Below, piece by piece: positions 55,935 to 64,000 of a stretch of 64,000 nt of DNA. Both the position numbers and the translations under genes were made by a program. The notes below the pieces were generated by a model. That model was given only the letters and a program-made list of their open reading frames with translations, was not told the origin of the DNA and searched no databases. Numbering within the stretch: position 1 is the first letter of the stretch; each line of letters starts with the position of its first letter. This stretch comes from Okapia johnstoni (lineage: Eukaryota > Chordata > Mammalia > Artiodactyla > Giraffidae). The DNA lies in NCBI GenBank assembly GCA_024291935.2, contig CM044307.1, positions 101,003,461 to 101,067,460 of the forward strand. Direction: 5' to 3'.

Positions 55935-56410
55935 TTTTAGGAAACATATGTAAAGACTTCTTAAAACTAACATTTTTTGGACCTCCCTGTGACGGTTGCT
56001 TTGTTGATTGCCCTCACTGCCTTAAACTGTTCCTTTGTTCTCTTAACTTCTGTGATACTATATAAGACTGATTCTCAAAACCAGAAGATATTCTCATTTC
56101 TCCATTTTGATTATGGCTTAAACCATAAAGTTATTCTGTACTCATCTCCATCTCTTTTCTACTAAGTCTTAACTCTTTTCCCTTTGTAATATTCTTTCTC
56201 CTTTTTTCCTTCCAAATCCCACTATTATCACCCTTGTCCAAGTTCTGTGTCATGCTTGTTCTTAACTGGCCTCTTTGTATTCAGTTTTTCCTCATTCCAA
56301 CTGTTACTAAGCTACTGCTAGATTTTTTTCCCCAAAACACTTTTTTAAAACAAGTCACTCCATCATGCTCTGTGCTTGAAAGTGGCTGGATTCAAGCCAT
56401 TTGGGAATGC
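55935..56410 (+). mobile_element. L2 3' region remnant
   Basis: Decayed L2 order: 'ttgattgccctcactgcctt', 'acccttgtccaagttctgtg', 'ctggcctctttgtattcagt', 'aagtcactccatcatgctct'. Confidence 0.5.
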
Positions 56411-56874
56411 ATCTGTTTGAAGATGTATTTCCCTTAAAACTAGACAAATACTTACAGTGAAGATGCAGATCAGTGACTGTCTTGGATGCAAATGCTGAGG
56501 TGGGCCAATTTAGTCTGATGCTTGGAGTCAGATTGTGTAGGCTAGAGGTCAGGGCTGTGTAATCAAAGCAATTAAAAGGGTGAAATGTAGCTTCTGCAGA
56601 TCTGGGTTGAATAATATTAGGGGCTTTAAAGCAGGAAACACAGGCAAGTCTGAGGACAAATGAGAGTAGGTATTGTGGCATGTGTTCAAAGGAAAGAGCC
56701 AATCAATGGACTATGTTGAACAAAGTTTCATTCTTATACTGCTAGAGATGATGCAGATGAAGGGGCAGTGGTCAAACTGAGTTCTATAGTTTCTGCTGGG
56801 TTTTTTTTTTTTTTTTTTTTTACTTAATATGTCAAAAATTTTTCTGTTTCAGTACATAGAGTAATACATTATCT
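56411..56874. other. Unassigned DNA with a T22 run
   Basis: A perfect T-run at 56801-56821 may be the antisense tail of an L1 or other retrocopy. The 115-codon minus-strand frame at 56355-56702 has no recognised domain. Confidence 0.45.
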
Positions 56875-57098
56875 TTAAAATTTTTATTCAAATACAGTTA
56901 ATTTACAATGTGTTATTTTTTGATGTACAGCAAGATGATTTAGTTTTAGTCTTTTTTAGATTATTTTCCAGTATAGATTGTTACAAGATATTGAGTATAG
57001 TTCCCAGTGCTATACAGTAGGTCCTTGTTTATTTTATTTATAGTAGCATGTATATTAATTCCAAATCCCTAATTTATTGTTCCTTTCTCCTAACACGT
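56875..57098 (-). mobile_element. L1 3' UTR fragment (older type)
   Basis: Antisense: 'caaatacagttaatttacaa', 'tatagttcccagtgctatac', 'tccaaatccctaatttattg'. It is followed by a younger L1 3' end. Confidence 0.8.
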
Positions 57099-57310
57099 TC
57101 TTTTTTTAATTTACTTTTAATTGGAGGATGATTGCTTTACAATGTTGTGTTGGTTTCTGCCATACAACAACATGAATCAGCCATAAGTATATAGGTCCCC
57201 TCCCTCTTGAACGTCCCTCCCATCCCCACTCCATCCCACCATCTAGATGGTCACACAGCACTGGGTTGAACTCCCTGTGTTTTATGGTAACTTCCCACTA
57301 TCTGCTGTGA
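57099..57310 (-). mobile_element. L1 (bovine type) 3' UTR end
   Basis: Antisense: 'ttttaattggaggatgattg', 'gttggtttctgccatacaac', 'cctccctcttgaacgtccct'. It is the same terminus as the copies at 53162 and 13700-13953. Confidence 0.88.
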
Positions 57311-57483
57311 TTTTTGCTTATGGAGTAAAATTGTGTTCAATTGTTTTGAGAAAGAGTCTAAAGAAATAGGCTAAGGATTTCCTAGGCTGATTTGCAGGAG
57401 TGTGATTCTTCCATGAGTTCCTTTATATGGACCAATTGTTTTAACCAAATGAATGTAATTAATTGTCCCCTAGCCCTTTCTAG

Positions 57484-57710
57484 GGGCTTTTCAGTAGCTC
57501 TAGTGGTAAAGAACCTGCCTGCCAATGCAGGAGAAAGAATAGACATGAGTTCGATCCCTGGGTCGGCAAGATCCCCTGGAAGAGGGCATAGAATCCCACT
57601 CCAGTATTCTTACCTGGAGAATCCTACGGACAGAGGAGTCTCGAGGGCTACAGTCCATGGGGTTGCAAAGAGTCAGACACAACTGAGCGACTAAGCACAG
57701 CACAGCACAG
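57484..57710 (+). mobile_element. Bov-tA SINE
   Basis: Head with 'gttcgatccctgggtcggc', body 'agagggcatagaatcccact', end 'gagcgactaagcacagcac' with CAGCA repeats. The TSD is unclear. Confidence 0.88.
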
Positions 57711-58109
57711 CCCATTATCACATCTCTGCCACATTCTGTCTGTCATGCTGTGATCTTTATTCTCTGCTTTCACGGATTCTACCTTTCCTTTAAAAATCAT
57801 GTGTGTTTTATCTGCTGTCAGTTACTTCTTTGTTCAAAGAAATGACAATGAACAATGGCTAACTTAAGTCATCCATCCCTTCTCCTCCCACCCAAAAAGG
57901 ATGGGGAGTTAGAATTTATTGGAACTCATAGAAACCATACAAGGCTAGATGGTAAGGATTAGGACAGCTGGAACTAAGGAAACTGGAAGGTCAAGAAGCA
58001 AGAGACAGAGCAAGAATCTTATGGCAAAAAATAGCCTGGTAAGGACTCCATCACTGCTACTGCTGCTGTCATAATCTTGACCTCCAACTGTGCCTTATTA
58101 TTGCATCAG
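57711..58109. other. Unassigned DNA, no gene seen
   Basis: No recognised element or coding signal is present. Confidence 0.5.
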
Positions 58110-58117
58110 AATTCCAA

Positions 58118-58228
58118 TGGACATGAGTTTGAACGAACTCTGGGAGATAGTGAAGGACAGGGAAGCTTGGCCTGCTGCAGTCCATGGGGTCGCAAAGAGT
58201 CATACATGACTTAGTGACTGAACAACAA
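58118..58228 (+). mobile_element. BovB 3' end fragment
   Basis: Terminal 110 bp ('atggacatgagtttgaacga' to 'tgactgaacaacaa'). An 8-bp TSD (aattccaa) lies at 58110-58117 and 58229-58236. Confidence 0.85.
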
Positions 58229-58236
58229 AATTCCAA

Positions 58237-58780
58237 GATCTGATTTAGAGCATCCAGTTGACCCAGACTAAGTCACACGTCCATTTGTTTGTTCTAGTTT
58301 GATCTCTGTTTTCCCAGTGTACAGTGAATAGTAGCTCCAACCAAGAGCATACACAGTGGGGACTTTCCCCCTGAAAAGAATGAATATTGCTAGGAAAAGG
58401 AGGGTCAGATGCTGGAGAGCCCCCAAGTGATATATTCCCACTATCAACTTCCTCCACTAACTGTTCCTATATATGCCAGCTCAAAGTGCCTACTACTGCT
58501 CCTTAAAGCTTTTTTCCCCCTTCTGCCGCTCATTTGGTGTGTAATCCCAAACAGTTAATTCTGTTAGTATATATCCTTTTTTTAAGAAGATATCTTTTTT
58601 AAAGACCTTGAGTGCAGAAACCTTATCTTTGTATTCTATCACTCAGAAAAGGACTCTGCACACAGCATGTACTAAGTGCTTTTTTTAAAGGGTGGTATTG
58701 ATCATCTGTTTCATTTCCAATGGATGGTGTTGTTAGAGAATCTGCTTCATGTTTTATTTAGTCTAGTGTGGGATGAACCA
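58237..58780. other. Unassigned DNA, no gene seen
   Basis: No recognised element or coding signal is present. Confidence 0.5.
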
Positions 58781-59110
58781 GGAGAAGGCAACTGGCATTT
58801 ACTCACACTTACGGTGTGTTAGGTACCATGCAAATTTTCTCTTGTAATAATAACAAGAACAGCTGGCCTTTATTTAGATTTATTGTGCTTTGCATGAAAT
58901 GAAGTGATTTATATACATTATTTCATTTAATCCTCATAATGACTATGTGGGATAGGTCTCATTGATTTGGTCATTTTACAGATGATGATACTGTTGCTTA
59001 GAGAAGTTTTAATTTTTAAAAGTTAAGTGTTAAGTTTCACAGCAGGTAAGTGTAAAGGTGGAACTCAAGAATCTTTAAATCTGCTTTTACTATATTGCAT
59101 TGCTTAAACT
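58781..59110 (-). mobile_element. MIR SINE(s)
   Basis: Antisense MIR cores appear twice. A short, worn one lies at about 58785-58850. A longer one at 58855-59110 reads 'tatttcatttaatcctcata', 'gtcattttacagatgatgat', 'tttcacagcaggtaagtgt'. Confidence 0.7.
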
Positions 59111-59184
59111 GCAAGAATAAATGTTGAATGAACATACAATTTCAATAAACATTTCATCTCTTTCTTCATTAACTACTTGGGCTT

Positions 59185-59345
59185 CTCAGTATCACTTGGA
59201 AAATTGTTTGAAATACAGTTTTGCAGACCCCACAACAGACCTGCTGAATCAAAAACTGTACAAGTGGCACCCCCAAATTTCTTTTAAGCAAAAAAGATCT
59301 GGATGATTCCGATGAATGTTAAGGCTTTAGAACTGCTAGCTTGTC
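59185..59345. mobile_element. MER5-like hAT MITE
   Basis: Order 'agtatcacttggaaaattgt', 'aaatacagttttgcagaccc', 'gacctgctgaatcaaaaact', ending 'aaggctttagaactgct'. It is the best-kept MER5-like copy in the window. Confidence 0.62.
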
Positions 59346-60204
59346 TTCTCTCTCACTGTCGATATCTTTATTGGCTCTATACTTATTTATAAGTCATGCT
59401 GAATGCCTGCAGTCTATGTATTGTATGCCATCATTTAAACTGTATTTGAATTTACCTTTATATTTTCCAACTCCTATTTTTAATTTGTCTTGTGTATTCT
59501 TGGAGGCTCTTGGTGAATGAAGCCTAATATAAAAAGTACAAAAATATTGTATGCTGAGAGTGCTTATGTGAATGCCAGTTACTATATTTCAGGATAAGCC
59601 TCAGATCTGTTTTCACAGGGTCCTGGACATTTTGTATCTACTGGGAGGGAAACAGAATGAGAAACAAAACTTAATCCATTCAGGTAAGATTTATCTCTGC
59701 CACTTTATGCCCTTTGTCAGAGGAGCTAAACGTTTTGGTCATTGATTTTACATTGCCTTCTCTTCCAAGCTTTGCTGGGGCATCAGTAAGGATGGCAGCA
59801 TATAAATTATGTTTCTACATCTCTCAGCTCACCTGGGATTCACTGGAAATCTGCTCAGATGATCAAGATTTGATGATGCATGAGTTAAATGTTCATCCTC
59901 TCTTCTCTAAAACATAATGGCTGTCTGCTGGTCATTTTAGCCATCACACTTTTCAGGACCGGGTGTCTATTCCAAATGAATGAACCTTTCCTGCCCTGCT
60001 CTTCTCACCTGCATATCAAACACATTGAACCTTATGGAGTTGGTTTTGAAGATAATGCTAGGCTTTATGAATGTTTTCCCCCATTTTCAACAGGGAAATG
60101 AGTCAGAAATGGCAAAGTGAATAGTTAATTTCCCTTCTCTTTATGCAGCTCTCCTGTTACACTTATAATAAAAGTGTACTTTACTTGAGTCTAATTCAGT
60201 TCAT
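59346..60204. other. Unassigned DNA, no gene seen
   Basis: No recognised family. Overlapping 60-70-codon frames near 59714-60101 lack motifs. Confidence 0.5.
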
Positions 60205-60495
60205 CTATGGCAGAAAGTGAAGAAGAACTAAAGAGCCTCTTGATGAAAGTGAAAGAGGAGAGTGAAAAAGTTGGCTTAAAGCTCAACATTCAGAAAACTA
60301 AGATCATGGCATCTGATCCCATCACTTCATGGCAGATAGTTGGGGAAACAGTGGAAGCATGGCTGACTTTATTTTTCTGGGCTCCAAAATCACTGCAGAT
60401 GGTGACCGCAGCCATGAAATTAAAAGACGCTTACTCCTTGGAAGGAAAGTTATGACCAACTTAGTCAGCATATTAAAAAGCAGAGACATTATCAT
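60205..60495 (+). mobile_element. BovB internal fragment, cut by L1
   Basis: From just after RT motif C ('tggcagaaagtgaagaagaa') into the C-terminal region ('aaaaagcagagacattat'). It is well preserved. It stops where the L1 begins, so the rest of the BovB probably lies beyond the L1, outside the window. Confidence 0.88.
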
Positions 60496-60992
60496 TGGTG
60501 CTGTATAGATGGAGAAGTCTTGAGGCTACTGTAAGAATAAGACTGAAAACCAGAGACAGGAGACTTAAGTCCAAATCTTTAGAACACCAGAGAACTCCTG
60601 AATCCAGGAAGCATTAAACGATAGGAGCTCATCAAATGCCTCCATACCTACACTGAAACCAAGCACCACCCAAGGGCCAACAAGTCCCAGAGTAAGATAT
60701 ACCACGCAAATTCTCCAGCAACACAGGAACATAGCCCTGAGCTTCAATATACAGGCTGCCCAAAGCCACACCAAACCCATTGACATCTCAAAACTCATTA
60801 CTGGACACTTCATTGCACTCCAGAAAGAAGAAATCCAACTCCACCCACCAGAACACCGACACAAGCTTCCCCAACCAGGAAACCTTGACAAGCCACCCAT
60901 CTAACCCCACCCACAGTGAGGAACCTCCACAATAAAGAGGAACCACAAACTGCCAGAAAACAAGCCACCCCAAACACAGCAATATAAACAAG
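60496..60992 (+). promoter_or_regulatory. L1 5' UTR (internal promoter region)
   Basis: A purine- and CCA-rich leader without long frames, directly upstream of ORF1. In L1s this region carries the internal pol II promoter. No specific factor site is claimed here. Confidence 0.5.
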
Positions 60993-61919
60993 ATGAAAAG
61001 GCAGAGAAATGCCCGGGAGGTAAAGGAACAGGATAAATGCCCTCCAAATCAAACAAAAGAGGAAGAGATAGGGAATCTACCTGATAAAGAATTCCGAATA
61101 ATGATAGTGAAAATGATCCAAAATCTGGAAAACAAATTAGAGTTACAGATAAATAGCCTGGAGACAAGGATTGAGAAGATGCAAGAAAGTTTTAACAAGG
61201 ACTTAGAAGAAATAAAAAAGAGTCAGTATATAATGAATAATGCAGTAAATGAGATAAAAAACACTCTGGAGGGAACCAACAGTAGAATAATGGAGGCAGA
61301 AGATAGGATAAGTGAGGTAGAAGATAGAATGATAGAAATAAATAAAACAGAGAGGAAAAAAGAAAAAAGAATGAAAAGAAATGAGGACAACCTCAGAGAC
61401 CTCTGGGACAATGTTAAACACACCAACATATGAATCATAGGAGTCCCAGAAGAAGAAGACAAAAAGAAAGACCATGAGAAAATACTTGAGGAGATAATAG
61501 TTGAAAACTTCCCTAAAGTGGGGAAGGAAATAATCACCCAAGTCCAAGAAACCCAGAGAGTCCCAAACAGGGTAAACCCAAGACGAAACACCCCAAGACA
61601 CATAATAATCAAATTAACAAAGATCAAACACAAAGAACAAATATTAAAAGCAGTAAGGCAAAAACAACAAATAACACACAAGGGGATTCCCATAAGGATA
61701 ACAGCTGATCTTTCAATAGAAACTCTTCAGGCCAGAAAGGAAAGGCAGGACATACTTAAAGTGACAAAAGAAAATAATCTACAGCCCAGATTACTGTATC
61801 CTGCAAGAATCTCATTCAAATATGAAGGGGAAATCAAAAGCTTTACAGACAAGCAAAAACTCAGAGAATTCAGCACCACCAAACCAGCCCTCCAACAAAT
61901 GCTAAAGGATCTTCTCTAG
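60993..61919 (+). pseudogene. L1 ORF1 (RNA-binding protein), one premature stop
   Basis: One continuous register of 308 codons plus stop, usual for L1 ORF1p, interrupted only by TGA at codon 147 (61431-61433). Residues about 1-40 are basic. About 40-130 form a long coiled coil (LENKLELQINSLETRIEKMQ), for trimerisation. After the stop come the RRM start IIGVPEEED and the C-terminal domain ITQVQETQRVPNRVNP, PRHIIIKLTKI, GIPIRITADLS and TLQARKERQDIL. The TGA stands where related L1s have Arg, so a CGA-to-TGA CpG transition is likely. The product would bind L1 RNA in the cytoplasmic ribonucleoprotein. Confidence 0.92.
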
Positions 61920-61970
61920 ACAGGAAACACAGAAAGGGTGTATAATCTCGAACCCCAAACAATAAAATAA

Positions 61971-64000
61971 ATGGCAATGGGATCATACTTATCAATAATT
62001 ACCTTAAATGTAAATGGGTTGAATGCCCCAACCAAAAGACAAAGACTGGCTGAATGGATACAAAAACAAGACCCCTATATATGCTGTCTACAAGAGACCC
62101 AGCTCAAAAAAAGGGACACATACAGACTGAAAGTGAAGGGCTGGAAAAAGATATTTCATGCAAATAGAGACCAAAAGAAAGCAGGAGTAGCAACACTCAT
62201 ATCAGAAAAAATAGACTTTAAAACAAAGCCTGTGAAAAGAGACAAAGATGGACACTACATAATGATCAAAGGATCAATCCAAGAAGAAGATAAAGCAATT
62301 ATAAATATATATGCACCCAACATAGGAACACTGAAATATGTAAGGCAAATGCTAACAAGTATGAAAGGGGAAATTAACAATAACACCATAATAGTGGGAG
62401 ACTTTAATACCCCACCCAAACCTATGGACAGATCAACTAAACAGAAAATTAACAAGGAAACACAAACTTTAAAAGATACAATAGACCAGTTAAACCTAAT
62501 TGATATCTATAGGTCATTTCACTCCAAAACAATGAATTTCACCTTTTTCTCAAGCGCACATGGAACCTTCTCCAGAATAGATCACATCCTGGGCCATAAA
62601 TCTAGTCTTGGTAAATTTCAAAAAAATTTAAATCATTCTGACCACAATGCAGTAAGATTAGATGTCAATTACAGGGGAAAAACTATTAAAAATTCCAACG
62701 TATGGAGGCTGAACAACACACTGCCGAACAGCCAACAAATCACAGAGGAAATCAAAAAAGAAATCAAAATATGCATAGAAATGAACGAAAATGAAAACAC
62801 AACGACCCAAAGCCTATGGGACACTGTAAAAGCAGTGCTAAGGGGAAGATTCATAGCATTACAGGCTCACCTCAAGAAACAAGAAAAAAGCCAAATAAAT
62901 AACCTAACTCTACACCTAAAGCAACTAGAAAAGGAAGAAATGAAGAACCCCAGGGCTAGTAGGAGGAAAGAAATCTTAAAAATTAGGGCAGAAATAAATA
63001 CAAAAGAAACAAAAGAGACCATAGCAAAAATGAACAAAGCCAAAAGCTGGTTCTTTGAGAAGATAAATAAAATTGACAAGCCATTAGCCAGACTCATCAA
63101 GAAACAAAGGGAGAAGAATCAAATCAACAAAATTAGAAATGAAAACGGAGAGATCACAACAGAGAACACAGAAATACAAAGGATCATAAGAGACTATTAT
63201 CAGCAACTATATGCAAATAAATTGGACAACTTGGAAGAAATGGATAAATTCTTAGAAAAGTACAACTTCCTAAAACTGAACCAGGAAGAAATAGAAAATC
63301 TCAACAGACCCATCACAAGCATGGAAATTGAAACTGTAATCAGAAATCTTCCAGTGAACAAAAGCCCGGGACCAGATGGCTTCACAGCTGAATTCTACCA
63401 AAAATTTAGAGAAGAGCTAACACCTATCCTACTCAAACTCTTCCAGAAAATTGCAGAGGAAGGTAAACTTCCAAACTCATTCTATGAGGCCACCATCACC
63501 CTAATACCAAAACAAGACAAAGACACCACAAGAAAAGAAAACTACAGGCCAATATCACTGATGAACATAGACGCAAAAATCCTTAACAAAATCCTAGCAA
63601 ACAGAATCCAACAGAATATTAAAAAGATCATACATCATGACCAAGTGGGCTTTATCCCAGGGATGCAAGGATTCTCCAATATCCGCAAATCAATCAATGT
63701 AATACACCACATAAACAAATTGAAAAATAAAAACCATATGATTATTTCAATAGGTGCAGAGAAAGCCTTTGACAGAATTAAACATCCATTTATGATAAAA
63801 ACCCTCCAAAAAACAGGAATAGAAGGAACACATCTCAACATAATAAAAGCTATATATGACAAACCCACAGCAAACATTATCCTAAATGGTGAAAACTGAA
63901 AGCATTTCCCCTAAAGTCAGGAACAAGGCAAGGGTGCTCACTCTTACCACTACTATTCAATATAGTTTTGGAAGTTTTGGCCAGAGCAATCAGAGCAGAA
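61971..64000 (+). pseudogene. L1 ORF2 (endonuclease-reverse transcriptase), N-terminal part, defective
   Basis: A 642-codon frame to 63899. The APE-type endonuclease covers about residues 1-235 with its landmarks intact: N13 (TLNVNGLN), E42 (CLQETQ), Y114 (INIYAPN), D144/N146 (VGDFNTP), D204 (SRIDHIL) and S223-D224-H225. A linker follows, then [41 protein letters not shown] and motif [12 protein letters not shown]. There residue 595 (63753-63755, GGT) is Gly instead of the catalytic Asp. One A is missing in the run near 63890-63894, which shifts the frame into a stop. The RT then continues in another register ([13 protein letters not shown]) to the window end, before motif C. Confidence 0.94.

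Larger units (their letters stand above)
60496..64000 (+). mobile_element. Bovine-type L1, 5' part, runs off window
   Basis: A 5' leader of about 0.5 kb (60496-60992), then ORF1, a 51-base spacer and ORF2 up to the window end. It is inserted in a BovB. Because its 3' end is outside, neither its tail nor its TSD can be seen. The leader may be shorter than in the complete family, so 5' truncation is possible. The coding parts are among the best preserved in the window, which suggests a relatively young copy. Confidence 0.93.

Noticed and set aside
56355..56702. 115-codon minus-strand frame
   Set aside because: It partly overlaps an L2-like remnant, lacks motifs, and has no supporting context.
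61971..63899. 642-codon frame as a host endonuclease or polymerase gene
   Set aside because: The motif order (APE-type EN then RT), the upstream ORF1 and the leader identify it as L1 ORF2.

Overview
The window is repeat-dense nuclear DNA from a ruminant, most likely a bovid such as cattle. The evidence is the mix of interspersed repeats. BovB (RTE-type) LINEs, Bov-tA and BOV-A2 SINEs with AGC-repeat tails, a bovine-type L1, cetartiodactyl tRNA-Glu SINEs (CHR type) and a bovine mariner occur together only in ruminants. No host protein-coding exon, tRNA, rRNA gene or CRISPR is recognisable. Nearly every longer open frame belongs to a retrotransposon or is a chance frame. The window therefore looks intergenic or deep-intronic. 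Family names rest on remembered consensus sequences, and boundaries are by eye (usually within 5-20 bp, tighter where a target-site duplication, TSD, is given).

1-11.3 kb: an old MIR is split by a 5'-truncated BovB that itself received a BOV-A2 (796-2922). An L1 3' end is split by a nearly full-length BovB (3518-6705, 11-bp TSD). Several Bov-tA and BOV-A2 copies follow. 11.3-20.4 kb: a MER5-like DNA element was broken by an L1, which later received two BovBs in opposite orientation and a SINE. Long, worn L2 remnants follow, then a (TC)18(TA)19 microsatellite beside a perfect 14-bp inverted repeat. 20.4-28 kb: a BOV-A2 joined to antisense BovB 5' sequence, a 5'-inverted BovB, MIR/L2 relics and a faint ERV-L-like stretch.

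28-38 kb: a second L1 split by a full-length BovB (28606-32171) that carries a BOV-A2. A clean BovB with a 12-bp TSD follows (33542-34455), then a twin-primed BovB with an 11-bp TSD (36102-37929). 38-47 kb: mostly unassigned AT-rich DNA with a Tigger-like DNA transposon, several SINEs, and a sharply GC-rich 313-bp poly(A)-tailed insert with a perfect 16-bp TSD (46634-46999). 47-60 kb: a minus-strand L1 carrying a BovB and a SINE, a decayed mariner containing an L1 tail, and more L2, MIR and MER5 relics. 60.2-64 kb: a BovB fragment interrupted by the 5' part of a fairly young L1. That L1 has readable ORF1 and ORF2 but three visible disabling changes, and it runs off the window.

The most interesting signals are the GC-rich retrocopy of an unidentified RNA and the evidence that a BOV-A2 carried BovB-derived 3' flank to a new site. 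Next come the three or four inverted BovB structures, which record how RTE-type insertion goes wrong. All mobile-element proteins here are broken. The nesting gives a relative chronology: MIR/L2/MER5, then L1, then BovB, then BOV-A2 and Bov-tA.
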